A stretch of DNA of 64,000 nucleotides from Candidatus Saccharimonadota bacterium (GCA_028286345.1 JAQBRT010000001.1:630567-694566); one strand, 5' to 3'. Counted from the stretch's first letter, positions 41,898 through 51,114 are shown. The notes: generated by a model from the letters alone, not told the origin. A program made the numbers and translations.

Positions 41898-42347
41898 ATG
41901 GATCAATCATTCCAAGACAGTATTGAAAAAGTAATAGTAATAAATGCGCCTCAAGAGAAAGTATATGAAGCAATTACAAGCCCGGAACGTATTACGTCTT
42001 GGTTCCCTAGCGCCATAGAAGGTACGCTTAATGTTGGCGACAGGCCAATCTTAGATTTTGGCGAGCATGGCAAAAATCAAATTTACGTGGAAAGTGCTAA
42101 GCCCCACGAATACTTTGCCTATCGCTGGATCCCTGGCAGTCGGCATTTTATTGGAGACGTTCTGTCTCAGCCAAATACACTCGTCGAATTTATTATTCAA
42201 GAAGTAGAAAACGGCACAAGAGTTACTTTGAAAGAAACAGGGTTTGCATCATTGCCTGCAGAAGTACGCGATCAGAAACTTGCAGAAAATACAGGCGGCT
42301 GGGACTATATGCTTAATCGACTTAAAGAGTTGCTGGCAAGTAAGTAA
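41898..42347 (+). CDS. SRPBCC (AHSA1-like) domain protein
   Basis: A 149-residue START/SRPBCC protein: IEKVIVINAPQEKVYEAITSPERITSWFPSAIEGTLNVGDRP at the N-terminus and TRVTLKETGFASLP...NTGGWDYMLNRLKELL at the end, the AHSA1 pattern. Such proteins bind hydrophobic ligands or assist Hsp90-like chaperones; those next to ArsR-type repressors are common in environmental bacteria, with unknown ligands. The stop overlaps the start of the ArsR gene (TAATG). Confidence 0.88.
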   Translation: MDQSFQDSIEKVIVINAPQEKVYEAITSPERITSWFPSAIEGTLNVGDRPILDFGEHGKNQIYVESAKPHEYFAYRWIPGSRHFIGDVLSQPNTLVEFIIQEVENGTRVTLKETGFASLPAEVRDQKLAENTGGWDYMLNRLKELLASK

Positions 42348-42664
42348 TGCTGATAGCTGAAACCTTTAAAGCACTGGGGGATCCCGTGCGACTAGAAATA
42401 ATTGAGCGCTTGAGTAGTGGATCCTTATATACGCTAAGCAGTGTATCAAAAGATCTTGGATTGACGCGACAGGGCGCGAGGAAGCATCTTCAGGTACTGG
42501 CTGATGCTGAGTTAATTAAGATGGAGCCGACAGGTAGAAACACTATAATAACTTTTGCACCTGCATCTTTAAAAGCAGCAGATTCCTTTATCAAACAACT
42601 TGAGCGCAAATGGGATGTTAGGTTGGAAGCTTTGCGTGAATTTGCAGAAGGAGATAAATCATGA
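42347..42664 (+). CDS. ArsR-family winged-helix repressor
   Basis: A 105-residue winged-helix protein: AETFKALGDPVRLEIIERLSSGSLYTLSSVSKDLGLTRQGARKHLQVLADAELIKMEPTGRNTIITF. It has no metal-binding Cys pair, so metal sensing is unlikely; it may sense a ligand bound by, or made by, the flanking SRPBCC proteins. It overlaps both neighbours by 1 and 4 nt and probably represses its own operon. Confidence 0.9.
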   Translation: MLIAETFKALGDPVRLEIIERLSSGSLYTLSSVSKDLGLTRQGARKHLQVLADAELIKMEPTGRNTIITFAPASLKAADSFIKQLERKWDVRLEALREFAEGDKS

Positions 42665-43116
42665 CAAATAATAACCCGGATTTCACTACAAGCATATTAG
42701 TTGAACAAACTCCTAAAGAAGTATTTGATGCAATCAATAATGTTAGTGGCTGGTGGTCGGGCGAGATTGAAGGAAACCCAGATAAACTTGGCGCAGAATT
42801 TACGTATCAATACGGTGATATACACCAATCTACACAAAAAGTAACTGAATTCGTTCCGGCAAAAAAGATAGTGTGGCACGTTATAGATGCTTACTTAAGC
42901 TTTGTCGAGAAAAAAGACGAGTGGAAAGGCACAGACATAATCTTCGAGATTAATGAGAAAAACGGCAAAACTGAGTTGGTCTTTACGCATAGAGGCTTAG
43001 TGCCCCCTTTTGCATGCTATGGTACTTGCTCCAATGCTTGGGAAACGCTCGTGCAGAAGAATCTACGCAATTTTATTATTACCGCTAAAGATCAAGCAGA
43101 TGCATTTGTTGGTTAG
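42661..43116 (+). CDS. SRPBCC (AHSA1-like) domain protein
   Basis: A 151-residue SRPBCC protein: FTTSILVEQTPKEVFDAINNVSGWWSGEIEGNPDKLGAEFTYQYGD, HVIDAYLSFVEKKDEWKGTDIIFEI and ELVFTHRGLVPPFACYGTCSNAWETLVQKNLRNFI. It is the second of two such genes enclosing the ArsR repressor. It overlaps the repressor by 4 nt (ATGA). Confidence 0.88.
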   Translation: MTNNNPDFTTSILVEQTPKEVFDAINNVSGWWSGEIEGNPDKLGAEFTYQYGDIHQSTQKVTEFVPAKKIVWHVIDAYLSFVEKKDEWKGTDIIFEINEKNGKTELVFTHRGLVPPFACYGTCSNAWETLVQKNLRNFIITAKDQADAFVG

Positions 43117-43262
43117 TTAAATTGGTTCTAATGTTGTCGACGATGATCAGCTAAATAGAGTGTGACGAATGTATCACCGCAAACCCTTGATGTTTTGCAA
43201 TACGGGTATATAGTAAGCTTTAGCTTGGTGATTACACCATCCAAAACAAAGACAGGCAAGGC

Positions 43263-43478
43263 ATGTCACAAATACAAAGTTTTGAGTTAACACCCGAGGT
43301 AGACCTTATTAAATACTTACGCCACGTCGATGGGCTGTATCAGAATAAGCTCGACGAGCTACGCGCGCTCAGCCGTCTAAAAGACACCTTATGCGAAGCT
43401 ATTGGCGTCCAAGCTTTGCAAGCTGTACACATTGAGCAAGAGACTATAGGGCCAGTACGCCTAACTGTGGCAGCCTAG
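43263..43478 (+). CDS. small unknown protein
   Basis: A 71-residue soluble protein, mainly one charged helix (about residues 14-45) with a short beta-like tail. No known family. AGGCAAGGC lies before the ATG, a moderate ribosome binding site. The 146 nt before it hold no other gene. Confidence 0.5.
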   Translation: MSQIQSFELTPEVDLIKYLRHVDGLYQNKLDELRALSRLKDTLCEAIGVQALQAVHIEQETIGPVRLTVAA

Positions 43479-43480
43479 AG

Positions 43481-43510
43481 TTGACCGTAGCAAACTATGT
43501 GTTATAGTAT
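43481..43510 (+). promoter_or_regulatory. promoter of the lipid kinase-like gene
   Basis: TTGACC (43481-43486) and TATAGT (43503-43508, spacer 16) or TAGTAT (43505-43510, spacer 18). The ATG at 43517 is 6-8 nt downstream, so the mRNA would be leaderless. Confidence 0.6.
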
Positions 43511-43516
43511 TGTTAT

Positions 43517-44500
43517 ATGTCCGCTGAATCCTCTGGCGCTACTGCCTGCTTACCAGAACGTATCCTAGTACTTGAAAATCCTTTTTGTAAAAATGCTGCC
43601 CGCGGTAATCGCCAATTGCCGGACCTAATAGAGTTTAGTGGGCTCGCGTCCGACACCGTGCAGACAGACCGCGACTTCGCCGTTACAGCCGACCGCCTGA
43701 AAAACGTACTAGAACCGACCGACCTTTTATACGTTATAGGTGGCGATGGAACAGTCAACCAAACACTCGAGCCACTTATTCGCAGCCAGGCACTGCTGCT
43801 ACCCACCCGTTCGGGTAACGCCAATGATTTAGCCCTGTCAATGAATGGCCGTAGAGCACCATGGAAGATATTTTCGGATTTTAAGCATGGTATGGCCAGC
43901 GATGTAAAAGTGCATCCTATCGAAGTAACTATTAATAGCAACGACTTGCAGGAAATAGGTTACGCCGTAAACTACGCCAGTTTTGGTTATGCTGCCTTGG
44001 CATCACACTACCTAAACCAACCATGGCAGCATCCACGATTCCAGCAGGCATACTATAAGCTTCCAGCACTTGCACAAAACCTAGTAGGTTTGTCGCGGGA
44101 AGGCTATTTACTAGGTAAAGCAGCTGTTGATGCCGAGCCGTTTCAGTACAGTGACCAAGATTATGCTGTAGATATAACTGCCGTGCACTCGAAACGAATG
44201 GCCAAGCTTGGGCGCTTCAATGTTCAACATACTGACCCGTGTATGTTTGCCGTACATTTACCACAGGCAGGCGTCCTGGCTATAGGCAAAGAGGTTGCCA
44301 AAATGGCGCAGGGTAAAACAGCTGGCGAGTATGTATCCCACCTAGCTTTTAGTGTAGGCCCTACTGGCAGTGCCTTATATTACCAGCTAGACGGCGAAGC
44401 TCACCCTTTACCCAACCATAGCAATATCAGCATTGGTCTTGCCCGAGACTCTGTCCGCATTTTGACCAGATCAACAGGAGTTCCCTATGACAGAAAATAA
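43517..44500 (+). CDS. diacylglycerol kinase catalytic domain (YegS/LCB5-like) protein
   Basis: A 327-residue lipid kinase-like protein. The ATP-binding motif [13 protein letters not shown] is near residue 75, with [15 protein letters not shown] after it (the GTGN-like motif is RSGNAND); the C-terminal domain ends PFQYSDQDY...QLDGEAHPL-like. It would phosphorylate diacylglycerol or a related lipid at the membrane. Its end overlaps the DUF1801-like gene by 14 nt. Confidence 0.85.
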   Translation: MSAESSGATACLPERILVLENPFCKNAARGNRQLPDLIEFSGLASDTVQTDRDFAVTADRLKNVLEPTDLLYVIGGDGTVNQTLEPLIRSQALLLPTRSGNANDLALSMNGRRAPWKIFSDFKHGMASDVKVHPIEVTINSNDLQEIGYAVNYASFGYAALASHYLNQPWQHPRFQQAYYKLPALAQNLVGLSREGYLLGKAAVDAEPFQYSDQDYAVDITAVHSKRMAKLGRFNVQHTDPCMFAVHLPQAGVLAIGKEVAKMAQGKTAGEYVSHLAFSVGPTGSALYYQLDGEAHPLPNHSNISIGLARDSVRILTRSTGVPYDRK

Positions 44501-44840
44501 AAAGAAGAACGACGGCGAGGCCGCAGTACTAGAGGCAATTGCCGCCATGCCAGAACCAGACCGTGCCATAGGCGAGCAGCTTCACGTCCTCATCAGGGCC
44601 AATGCCCCAGATCTTATGCCAAGGACCTGGTACGGCATGCCTGCGTATACCAATGGCAATAAAATAGTTTTGTGGTTTCGCAGTAAAAAGAAGTTCGGCG
44701 AGCGCTACATGACCATTGGTTTTAACGATATTGCCAAGCTCGACGCAGGCAACGTGTGGCCAATCAGCTATGCATTAACAGAACTGACGTCTGATGAAGA
44801 GGCAAAAATTGCCGAACTCATACAAAAAGCAGTGAGTTGA
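44487..44840 (+). CDS. DUF1801-like protein
   Basis: A 117-residue protein with the DUF1801-type pattern: [66 protein letters not shown]. It resembles the protein at 41383-41742 in fold but not closely in sequence. It overlaps the end of the lipid kinase-like gene, so it is co-transcribed with it. Function unknown. Confidence 0.75.
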   Translation: MTENKKKNDGEAAVLEAIAAMPEPDRAIGEQLHVLIRANAPDLMPRTWYGMPAYTNGNKIVLWFRSKKKFGERYMTIGFNDIAKLDAGNVWPISYALTELTSDEEAKIAELIQKAVS

Positions 44841-44878
44841 GCAACTAGACATGTTATTTTGCTATAGTATGCATAATA

Positions 44879-44980
44879 ACCATGGTATATATGCTCTACG
44901 ATCAGTATCTGCCTAGCCATCCCTCAATCCTGGATATACATAAGCAATAAATGCTATACTAACCGGTAATGGTAACCATT
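44879..44980 (+). promoter_or_regulatory. cyo operon promoter with two ATGGT dyads
   Basis: An extended -10 TGC TATACT (44955-44960) lies 37 nt upstream of the cyoA start. The dyad AATGGT-A-ACCATT (44968-44980) covers the likely transcription start, and a second palindrome ACCATGGT (44879-44886) lies about 70 nt upstream of the -10. Both share the half-site ATGGT and could be operators. Confidence 0.4.
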
Positions 44981-44996
44981 TGGTGAAAGGGTTCAG

Positions 44997-45929
44997 TTGA
45001 GCACGCAACACAAACATAAACATGCAGTCGCAAAAGCGATCTTGTTTCTTGGTGTTGTCTTCGGAGGCTTGGGTGCTTATATTGTTCACTTCACAAAAGA
45101 CATTCGCGTTGGACCGCTGACTACAAAGGGTCCAATCGCTGCCGAGCAAGCCAATTTGATCTATTTGTCTCTAGGAATTGTCCTGGCTGTTTTAGTTCCA
45201 ACCATACTATTGCTCTATTTCTTTGCCTGGAAATACCGGGAGTCAAATAATAAGGCAGTGTATAAGCCTGGGGCTCATCATGGCAAAGCATTTGTTATGA
45301 CTATGTGGATCTTCCCGACACTCGTGATGCTGGTCCTCGCCTTTATCTTAGTACCAGTCACTCGACGTTTGGACCCGAGGAAGCCAGTAAACAACGGTAC
45401 TGCACCAATTACGATACAAGTCGTGGCATTGCGCTGGAAGTGGCTCTTCTTATACCCAGAACAGCAGATCGCGACCGTCAATAGTGTCACTATCCCAAAA
45501 GATCAGCCAGTGACTTTTGAACTAACCGCCGATGAGACGCCAATGAGTTCATTCTGGATTCCAAACCTTGGTGGAATGCTCTATGCCATGACCGGACATG
45601 TAAATCGCCTTAATCTCATGGCGACTGCGATTGGTGATTATTCAGGCAGCTCCGCCGAGATTAATGGCGCTGGCTTTGCTGGAATGAGGTTTACCGCCAA
45701 CGTTACAAGCAAGCAGGATTTTGGCAAGTGGGTCAATCAGGTTCAATACAAAACCAACCCACTTGATGACACCGCCTATGCAAACCTACGCAAACCAAGT
45801 GAAGCTGCACCAGTGACTACCTATTCCACGTATGCTCCCGATTTGTATAATACTATCATCATGAAATACATGGGCGATATGAGTGGCATGGATATGAGTA
45901 GTATGAACCACGAGGGGCACACTAAATGA
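44997..45929 (+). CDS. cyoA: cytochrome bo3 ubiquinol oxidase subunit II
   Basis: A 310-residue CyoA. Two or three N-terminal membrane segments, then a cupredoxin-fold domain: VALRWKWLFLYPEQQIATVNS, ADETPMSSFWIPNLGGMLYAMTGHVNRLNLMA and SSAEINGAGFAGMRFTANVTS. The CuA ligands of cytochrome c oxidases are absent, as in quinol oxidases. The C-terminal tail is Met/His-rich (MGDMSGMDMSSMNHEGH), which may hold copper. There is no lipobox. A TTG start with GAAAGGG upstream is used; cyoB overlaps by 4 nt. Confidence 0.93.
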   Translation: MSTQHKHKHAVAKAILFLGVVFGGLGAYIVHFTKDIRVGPLTTKGPIAAEQANLIYLSLGIVLAVLVPTILLLYFFAWKYRESNNKAVYKPGAHHGKAFVMTMWIFPTLVMLVLAFILVPVTRRLDPRKPVNNGTAPITIQVVALRWKWLFLYPEQQIATVNSVTIPKDQPVTFELTADETPMSSFWIPNLGGMLYAMTGHVNRLNLMATAIGDYSGSSAEINGAGFAGMRFTANVTSKQDFGKWVNQVQYKTNPLDDTAYANLRKPSEAAPVTTYSTYAPDLYNTIIMKYMGDMSGMDMSSMNHEGHTK

Positions 45930-48046
45930 GACATTTTTGGCTCGGTAAGCTAGATAGTCACGCTCTGCCGCATGCCTGGTTCACTATCGGCGGAACAGCC
46001 GTGTTCCTTTTGGCCGCACTTATTACCGTTATTATCATCACCCGCATGAAGCGCTGGAAATGGCTGTGGAATGAATGGCTGACGTCTGTAGACCCCAAGA
46101 AGATCGGCATCATGTACTTTATCGTTGGTGGCGTGATGCTGCTGCGCGGTGGTCTCGATGCGCTTATGATGTGGCTCCAGCAGGCGCTTGGTGCCAGTAA
46201 TATGCCAGGTATCGGCGGGGAAGCTGCCCATGGTTATCTGTCCTCTGAGCACTTCCAGCAGATCTTTACCGCACATGGCAACATCATGGTCTTCTTTGTG
46301 GCGATGGCCTTCATCTTTGGCCTCATCAACTATATTGTTCCCCTGCAGATCGGCGCCCGTGACCTTGCCTCGCCGTTTATGAACACGCTCGGTTTCTGGC
46401 TGTATGTCGGTGGTGTGCTTATGGTCAACATGTTCTTCATGTTCGGAGGCGAATACGCGGCCACTGGTTGGCTGGCTATCGCCCCATTGTCCGGTAAAGT
46501 ATTCAGCCCGGGAGTGGGCGTCGATTATTGGATATGGAGTTTACAGATTTCAGGGGTAGGCTCGACACTTGGTGCGCTTAACTTTATTCTGACGATACTT
46601 AAGATGCGCGCACCGGGCATGACCCTCTCGAAAATGCCATTGTTCACCTGGGGTTCACTATTCAGTATGTTGATGGCAGTAACCGTCTTCCCGTTACTGA
46701 CAGCCACCTTGTTCTTATCTTTCTTTGATCGGTACCTCGGCACACACTTCTTCACAATGACCGCTGGCGGTGACCCAATGATGTACACCAACCTCATCTG
46801 GATGTGGGGACACCCGGAGGTCTACATTTTGATGCTGCCGGCATTTGGTGTCTTTTCAGAAGTAGTCGCAACATTTAGCCGAAAACCGATTGCCAGCTAT
46901 AAATCAAACGTCATCGGTATGGCAGGCGTCTCGTTTATGGCTCTCTCCGTGTGGCTACACCACTTTTTCACCATGGGTGCCAGTACGGATGTCAATGCGT
47001 TTTTTGGCCTCATGACTTTGATTGTCGCAATCCCGACGGCGGTACTGTTCTTCACCTGGATTGCTACGATGCGGGGAGGCATGATCAGGTTTGAGACACC
47101 GATGTTATGGTTCCTAGGCTTCGTCGCGATCTTTGCAGTCGGTGGTCTGTCTGGCCTCATATTGGCCTTCCCGCCGGCCGATTTCCAGCTTCACAACAGT
47201 CTCTTCTTGGTTGCCCACTTCCACTTTAATGTCATTGGTGGTGTACTGTTTGGCATTTTCTGTGGTATCAATTATTGGTTCTCCAAGTTTACCGGCTTCA
47301 AGCTTAACCAACGGATTGGTCGTCAGGCTTTCTGGTGTTGGATCCTCGGTTTTTGTCTCTCATTCATACCGATGTTAATACTTGGCCTCATGGGTGCAAC
47401 CCGCCGGCTTGACCACTATGACGCCTCAACTGGCTGGCAACCATTCTTTGTGCTCATGCTAATCGGAGGCATTGTTATCGCCATTGGTACAGTGCTGCAA
47501 CTTGTCCAAATATTCGCTAGTGTCATCCAGCGCCACCGCCTTTACGATGCGACCGGCGATCCATGGGATGGTCGCTCCCTCGAGTGGGGCACTACCTCAC
47601 CACCACCGTCGTATAACTTCACTGTCATCCCGACCGTAACATCGTTTGACACATTTTGGGAGGCCAAAAAGAACCACGCCCTCCCTGGTCCTGCCTATGA
47701 AGATATCGTGATACCTAAGAACACGGCCGCTGGTATCTACATCGCTTTGTTTGCATTCCTTTTGGGCTTTGGCTTCGTCTGGGAAATGAACTGGCTGGCC
47801 GTGGTATCTATCATTGGTATTATCGTCGTACTCATTACCCGTGGCTACAATGAACATTCCGAATATATCCTGACTGCTGCAGAAGTAGAGAAAAACGAAG
47901 AGAAGCGAGCCGAGCTACACAAAAAACGCCTCGAGCAACACAAGGCTGCCCTCCACGAAGAAGAAATGGGCCTCGTTGACTTCATGCGCTACATGCTGAA
48001 ATTAGGCATGAACTACATCCGGCAGAAGCGGCGGAAGCGAACATGA
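45926..48046 (+). CDS. cyoB: cytochrome bo3 ubiquinol oxidase subunit I
   Basis: A 706-residue heme-copper oxidase subunit. Heme and CuB ligands are in FTAHGNIMVFF (low-spin heme), WGHPEVYILMLPAFG (CuB His and the cross-linked Tyr), HHFFTMG (CuB His pair) and HFHFNVIGG (both hemes). Fourteen or fifteen membrane segments are evident, followed by a charged C-terminal helix. It reduces O2 to water and pumps protons. It overlaps cyoA and cyoC by 4 nt each. Confidence 0.98.
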   Translation: MRHFWLGKLDSHALPHAWFTIGGTAVFLLAALITVIIITRMKRWKWLWNEWLTSVDPKKIGIMYFIVGGVMLLRGGLDALMMWLQQALGASNMPGIGGEAAHGYLSSEHFQQIFTAHGNIMVFFVAMAFIFGLINYIVPLQIGARDLASPFMNTLGFWLYVGGVLMVNMFFMFGGEYAATGWLAIAPLSGKVFSPGVGVDYWIWSLQISGVGSTLGALNFILTILKMRAPGMTLSKMPLFTWGSLFSMLMAVTVFPLLTATLFLSFFDRYLGTHFFTMTAGGDPMMYTNLIWMWGHPEVYILMLPAFGVFSEVVATFSRKPIASYKSNVIGMAGVSFMALSVWLHHFFTMGASTDVNAFFGLMTLIVAIPTAVLFFTWIATMRGGMIRFETPMLWFLGFVAIFAVGGLSGLILAFPPADFQLHNSLFLVAHFHFNVIGGVLFGIFCGINYWFSKFTGFKLNQRIGRQAFWCWILGFCLSFIPMLILGLMGATRRLDHYDASTGWQPFFVLMLIGGIVIAIGTVLQLVQIFASVIQRHRLYDATGDPWDGRSLEWGTTSPPPSYNFTVIPTVTSFDTFWEAKKNHALPGPAYEDIVIPKNTAAGIYIALFAFLLGFGFVWEMNWLAVVSIIGIIVVLITRGYNEHSEYILTAAEVEKNEEKRAELHKKRLEQHKAALHEEEMGLVDFMRYMLKLGMNYIRQKRRKRT

Positions 48047-48642
48047 ATGAGCAGGCACTGACTCACCACGAACGGCTTGAAGCTGCCGCCAACGACCGAG
48101 TGAAGTTCGGCTTCTGGATCTACCTGATGACTGACCTCCTGATGTTCTCAGTCTTATTCGCTTGCTACGCGGTTCTCCATGGTAACCATGTTGGCAGCCC
48201 GGCAGGCCGCGAACTCTTTAGCCTTCCTCTCGCCCTTAAAGAAACCCTGATCCTTCTGACCAGTAGCTTTACTTGTGGCATTGCTATGGTTGCAGCGAGG
48301 CGCGGCAATAAGAACATGACGCTGTTTTGGTTTGCTATAACTTTTATCCTTGGCCTGTTGTTCTTAAAGTTTGAGTTGACTGAGTTCAGGCAATTCATTC
48401 TTGAAGGGCATACCCTAAAGACTAACGCTTTCCTGTCATCATTTTTCGTACTCGTAGGAACCCATGGTCTACACATTACTTCAGGTCTGCTTTGGATGGG
48501 GACAACCATGATATTCGTCATGAAGCGCGGCCTCAACTCGGCTCTCGTACGCAAGCTGTCGCTCCTGAGCCTTTTCTGGCACTTTCTTGATATAGTTTGG
48601 ATCTTCATCTTTACGATCGTCTACTTAGGAGCTTTTGCATGA
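48043..48642 (+). CDS. cyoC: cytochrome bo3 ubiquinol oxidase subunit III
   Basis: A 199-residue subunit III with five membrane segments: FGFWIYLMTDLLMFSVLFACYAVL, LILLTSSFTCGIAMVAA, ALTFILGLLFL-like, FFVLVGTHGLHITSGLLW and LFWHFLDIVWIFIFTIVYL. The length matches CyoC rather than the larger CtaE. It overlaps cyoB by 4 nt and cyoD by 4 nt (ATGA). Confidence 0.96.
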   Translation: MNEQALTHHERLEAAANDRVKFGFWIYLMTDLLMFSVLFACYAVLHGNHVGSPAGRELFSLPLALKETLILLTSSFTCGIAMVAARRGNKNMTLFWFAITFILGLLFLKFELTEFRQFILEGHTLKTNAFLSSFFVLVGTHGLHITSGLLWMGTTMIFVMKRGLNSALVRKLSLLSLFWHFLDIVWIFIFTIVYLGAFA

Positions 48643-49307
48643 AACATGGCCAGACGAAGTCCTATGTTATTGGCTTCATATTATCTCTGATTTTTACGCT
48701 CGTTCCTTACTACTTAGTTCAGCATAAGGTGGCGGTTGGCAGGAATTTGCTTGTGGCAATACTTGGCCTGGCTGTCGTCCAGCTGATCATCCAGGTGGTG
48801 TATTTCCTGCACCTTGGGCGCAAGCCGACGCCACGTTGGGAGATTGGCTTCTTGCTTTCCACTATCAGTATAATCCTGGTAGTAACCGCTGGCTCACTAG
48901 TGATTATCCACAACTTGCATAGTAATATGAGTATTCCTGACCAGGAAAAAACTCTGGTTAACAGCGAAGCAATCTACCAGGTCAACGGCAAGCTGACCGG
49001 AGCTTGCCAGATGATCCGCGCCAACCACCAAGTAATAATTAAGAATAATACTGCCAGTCCACGGTATGTCAGCGCCGACAAGTGCGACACCCTTACCTTC
49101 GTCAATCAAGATAGCCAGCGCCACACTATTACATTCGGCACACACACCACGCACAGTAGCTACGCCGGCGTGAGCGAGTTCGAATTACGGCAGGGCAAGC
49201 CCGAGACAATTACACTATCCGAAACCGGTGGGTTTAATTATCATGACCACCAGCGGCCCAGTATAGCTGGCAGCTTTTTGGTTCTCTACAACGGCCAAGG
49301 CCAATAG
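48639..49307 (+). CDS. cyoD: cytochrome bo3 subunit IV fused to a cupredoxin-like domain
   Basis: A 222-residue protein, twice the usual CyoD length. Residues 1-95 are CyoD: three membrane segments with SYVIGFILSLIFTLVPYYLV and VVQLIIQVVYFLHLG. Residues 120-222 look like a periplasm-side cupredoxin: CDTLTFVNQDSQRHTITFG with His162, then GGFNYHDHQRPSIAGSFLV with His202 and His204; the usual copper Cys-His-Met loop is replaced by YHDHQRP. Cys123 and Cys149 may form a disulfide. ATG 48639, overlapping the cyoC stop, is chosen over an upstream in-frame start. Confidence 0.88.
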   Translation: MKHGQTKSYVIGFILSLIFTLVPYYLVQHKVAVGRNLLVAILGLAVVQLIIQVVYFLHLGRKPTPRWEIGFLLSTISIILVVTAGSLVIIHNLHSNMSIPDQEKTLVNSEAIYQVNGKLTGACQMIRANHQVIIKNNTASPRYVSADKCDTLTFVNQDSQRHTITFGTHTTHSSYAGVSEFELRQGKPETITLSETGGFNYHDHQRPSIAGSFLVLYNGQGQ

Positions 49308-49310
49308 TAT

Positions 49311-50174
49311 ATGTCCAGTAAATTCCAGCAATATTTAACACTGACAAAACCAGGCATTGTCCGCGGCAACGCCCTGATGGCTGCGGCTGGTTTTTTGTTT
49401 GCCACGAAACATCATATCGACTTTTTGACGCTGTTCGGTTTAATTATTGGTACGTCACTTATTATTGCCAGCGCCTGCGTCTTTAATAACGTGATCGACC
49501 GTGATATTGACGCCAAAATGGCTCGAACCAAGAAGCGCGCGTTGGTTGTCAAAGCCATTAACGTGCAACACGCACTTATCTACGCCAGCGTACTGGGTTT
49601 CGTCGGGTTTGGTTTACTCATATGGTTAACGAACGTGGTGACTGTTCTGCTCGGTGCTGCGGCACTCGTGACGTATGTTGGTCTGTATACACCCCTGAAG
49701 CGTACCTCCGTTCACGGTACGCTTGTTGGCAGCATTTCCGGCGCTATACCGCCTATGGCCGGCTACACGGCAGCAACCGGACAATTCGACGGTGCCGCGC
49801 TCTTGCTCGGCTTGCTGTTGGTGTTCTGGCAGATGGCTCACTTCTATGCCATAGCCATTTTCCGCTACGAAGACTATAAGGCTGCCGGCATACCCGTCCT
49901 GCCGGTGCATGACAGCATTAGTGCTGCCAAGCGACAAATCGTGGTCTATATTGTGCTCTTTGCGCTCAGCATCTGTGCTTTTGAGGTCTTTGGCTACACC
50001 GGGTATATCTTTGTAGTTGTTGGTCTTGCCTTGAGCGCTAGTTGGTTTATAAAGGGGCTACGTGGCTGGAACAGCGTTGCCGACACCCCCTGGGCTCGTG
50101 GCATGTTTGGCTGGTCGCTGGTGGTGCTTATGGGTATGATTGTTCTGCTATCCGCAAACACTCTGTTGCCATAG
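49311..50174 (+). CDS. cyoE: heme O synthase (protoheme IX farnesyltransferase)
   Basis: A 287-residue UbiA-family prenyltransferase with nine membrane segments. The polyprenyl-binding motif is NNVIDRDIDAKMARTKKR, and the second is YEDYKAAGIPVLPVHDSISAAKRQI. It adds a farnesyl group to heme B to make heme O for CyoB. It needs a heme B supply that this window does not show. It starts 3 nt after cyoD and is the last gene of the operon, convergent with the flippase gene. Confidence 0.95.
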   Translation: MSSKFQQYLTLTKPGIVRGNALMAAAGFLFATKHHIDFLTLFGLIIGTSLIIASACVFNNVIDRDIDAKMARTKKRALVVKAINVQHALIYASVLGFVGFGLLIWLTNVVTVLLGAAALVTYVGLYTPLKRTSVHGTLVGSISGAIPPMAGYTAATGQFDGAALLLGLLLVFWQMAHFYAIAIFRYEDYKAAGIPVLPVHDSISAAKRQIVVYIVLFALSICAFEVFGYTGYIFVVVGLALSASWFIKGLRGWNSVADTPWARGMFGWSLVVLMGMIVLLSANTLLP

Positions 50175-50175
50175 C

Positions 50176-51114
50176 CTAGAAGTATTGACGTCTTTTGGCG
50201 ATCACAAAAACTAACCCACCAAGCAGTAGTGGCAGCCAGTAACTTATCAAGCGATACAGGAGCACTGCACCGACTGCTGGGGCGGCTGCTACATGGTAGG
50301 CAATGAGTCCTGCGGCCAACCCAACCTCGATGCCTCCGATACTGCCCGGCGTCGGTGTTGCAGTGCCGATGCTCAAGCCAAAGGTGAATATAATCAGCGT
50401 CGTGACTAAGCTCAATTGAACACCCACAGCATGACAGCTGAGTTGCAGCGCAATAATGTTCGCCAGCGTCAGTATGACTGAGGAGAGCAGGGCTAGGAGC
50501 AGTGATACCGGTCGTTTGTGGTATGTTAGCAGCTGCGCGCCGACCCCAGCGAAAAAACCAAAGAGCCGGCGGCGCACACTGGGGAGCAAAGCTACCACAA
50601 GTAAAACTAACAGACCTGGCGCAAGCACTACCAAGGCGGCCTTCCAGGAACTTTGGTGACCTATTGGCAAGCTTGCATTTGTTGTGGCTAGCAAAGTAAG
50701 TGTGAGTAAAAAGTGCCCGATGAATCCCATCATGTTATTGGCTGCCACAACGCTAGCAGCCTGAACGGCGCTGTGGTGTTGTTTGCGCAAATAGAGGTAA
50801 TTAATCCCTATGCCGCCAATGCCTGCCGGCAATAAACGGTTGGCAAACATACTGGCAAACTGCATAAACACTGTCCGGCCAAACTTGAGTGGTTTAACGG
50901 CAAGCTGGGTGTAAACACCGGCTGCCGCCACATAGCTAAATAGGGTGATAGCCAAGGCTAGAAAGGCAAACTCTTGTTTGGCATGGGCAATTAATGGCAA
51001 GCTTTTTTGTAAGCCACCTATTTGCGGCACAATTACGTATAGGGTCACCATACACAAGAACATATAGGCAATGTAGCGCTTTTTGATTTGAAAGCCGGGT
51101 GGGGGAGTAGCCAT
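50176..51114 (-). CDS. lysylphosphatidylglycerol synthase transmembrane (UPF0104) family protein
   Basis: A 312-residue membrane protein with about eight segments: FMQFASMFANRLLPAGIGGIGINYLYLRK and IGTATPTPGSIGGIEVGLAAGLI are the family signatures shared with the flippase half of MprF. It probably moves a lipid across the membrane. ATG 51114 shares a base with the preceding stop (TAATG), so it is coupled to the beta-lactamase-like gene; the longer in-frame reading is rejected. Confidence 0.85.
   Translation of the reverse strand: MATPPPGFQIKKRYIAYMFLCMVTLYVIVPQIGGLQKSLPLIAHAKQEFAFLALAITLFSYVAAAGVYTQLAVKPLKFGRTVFMQFASMFANRLLPAGIGGIGINYLYLRKQHHSAVQAASVVAANNMMGFIGHFLLTLTLLATTNASLPIGHQSSWKAALVVLAPGLLVLLVVALLPSVRRRLFGFFAGVGAQLLTYHKRPVSLLLALLSSVILTLANIIALQLSCHAVGVQLSLVTTLIIFTFGLSIGTATPTPGSIGGIEVGLAAGLIAYHVAAAPAVGAVLLYRLISYWLPLLLGGLVFVIAKRRQYF

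Noticed and set aside
41898-43116. Metal (arsenic) resistance operon
   Set aside because: The ArsR-like protein has no Cys metal site and no arsenic transporter or reductase is nearby.
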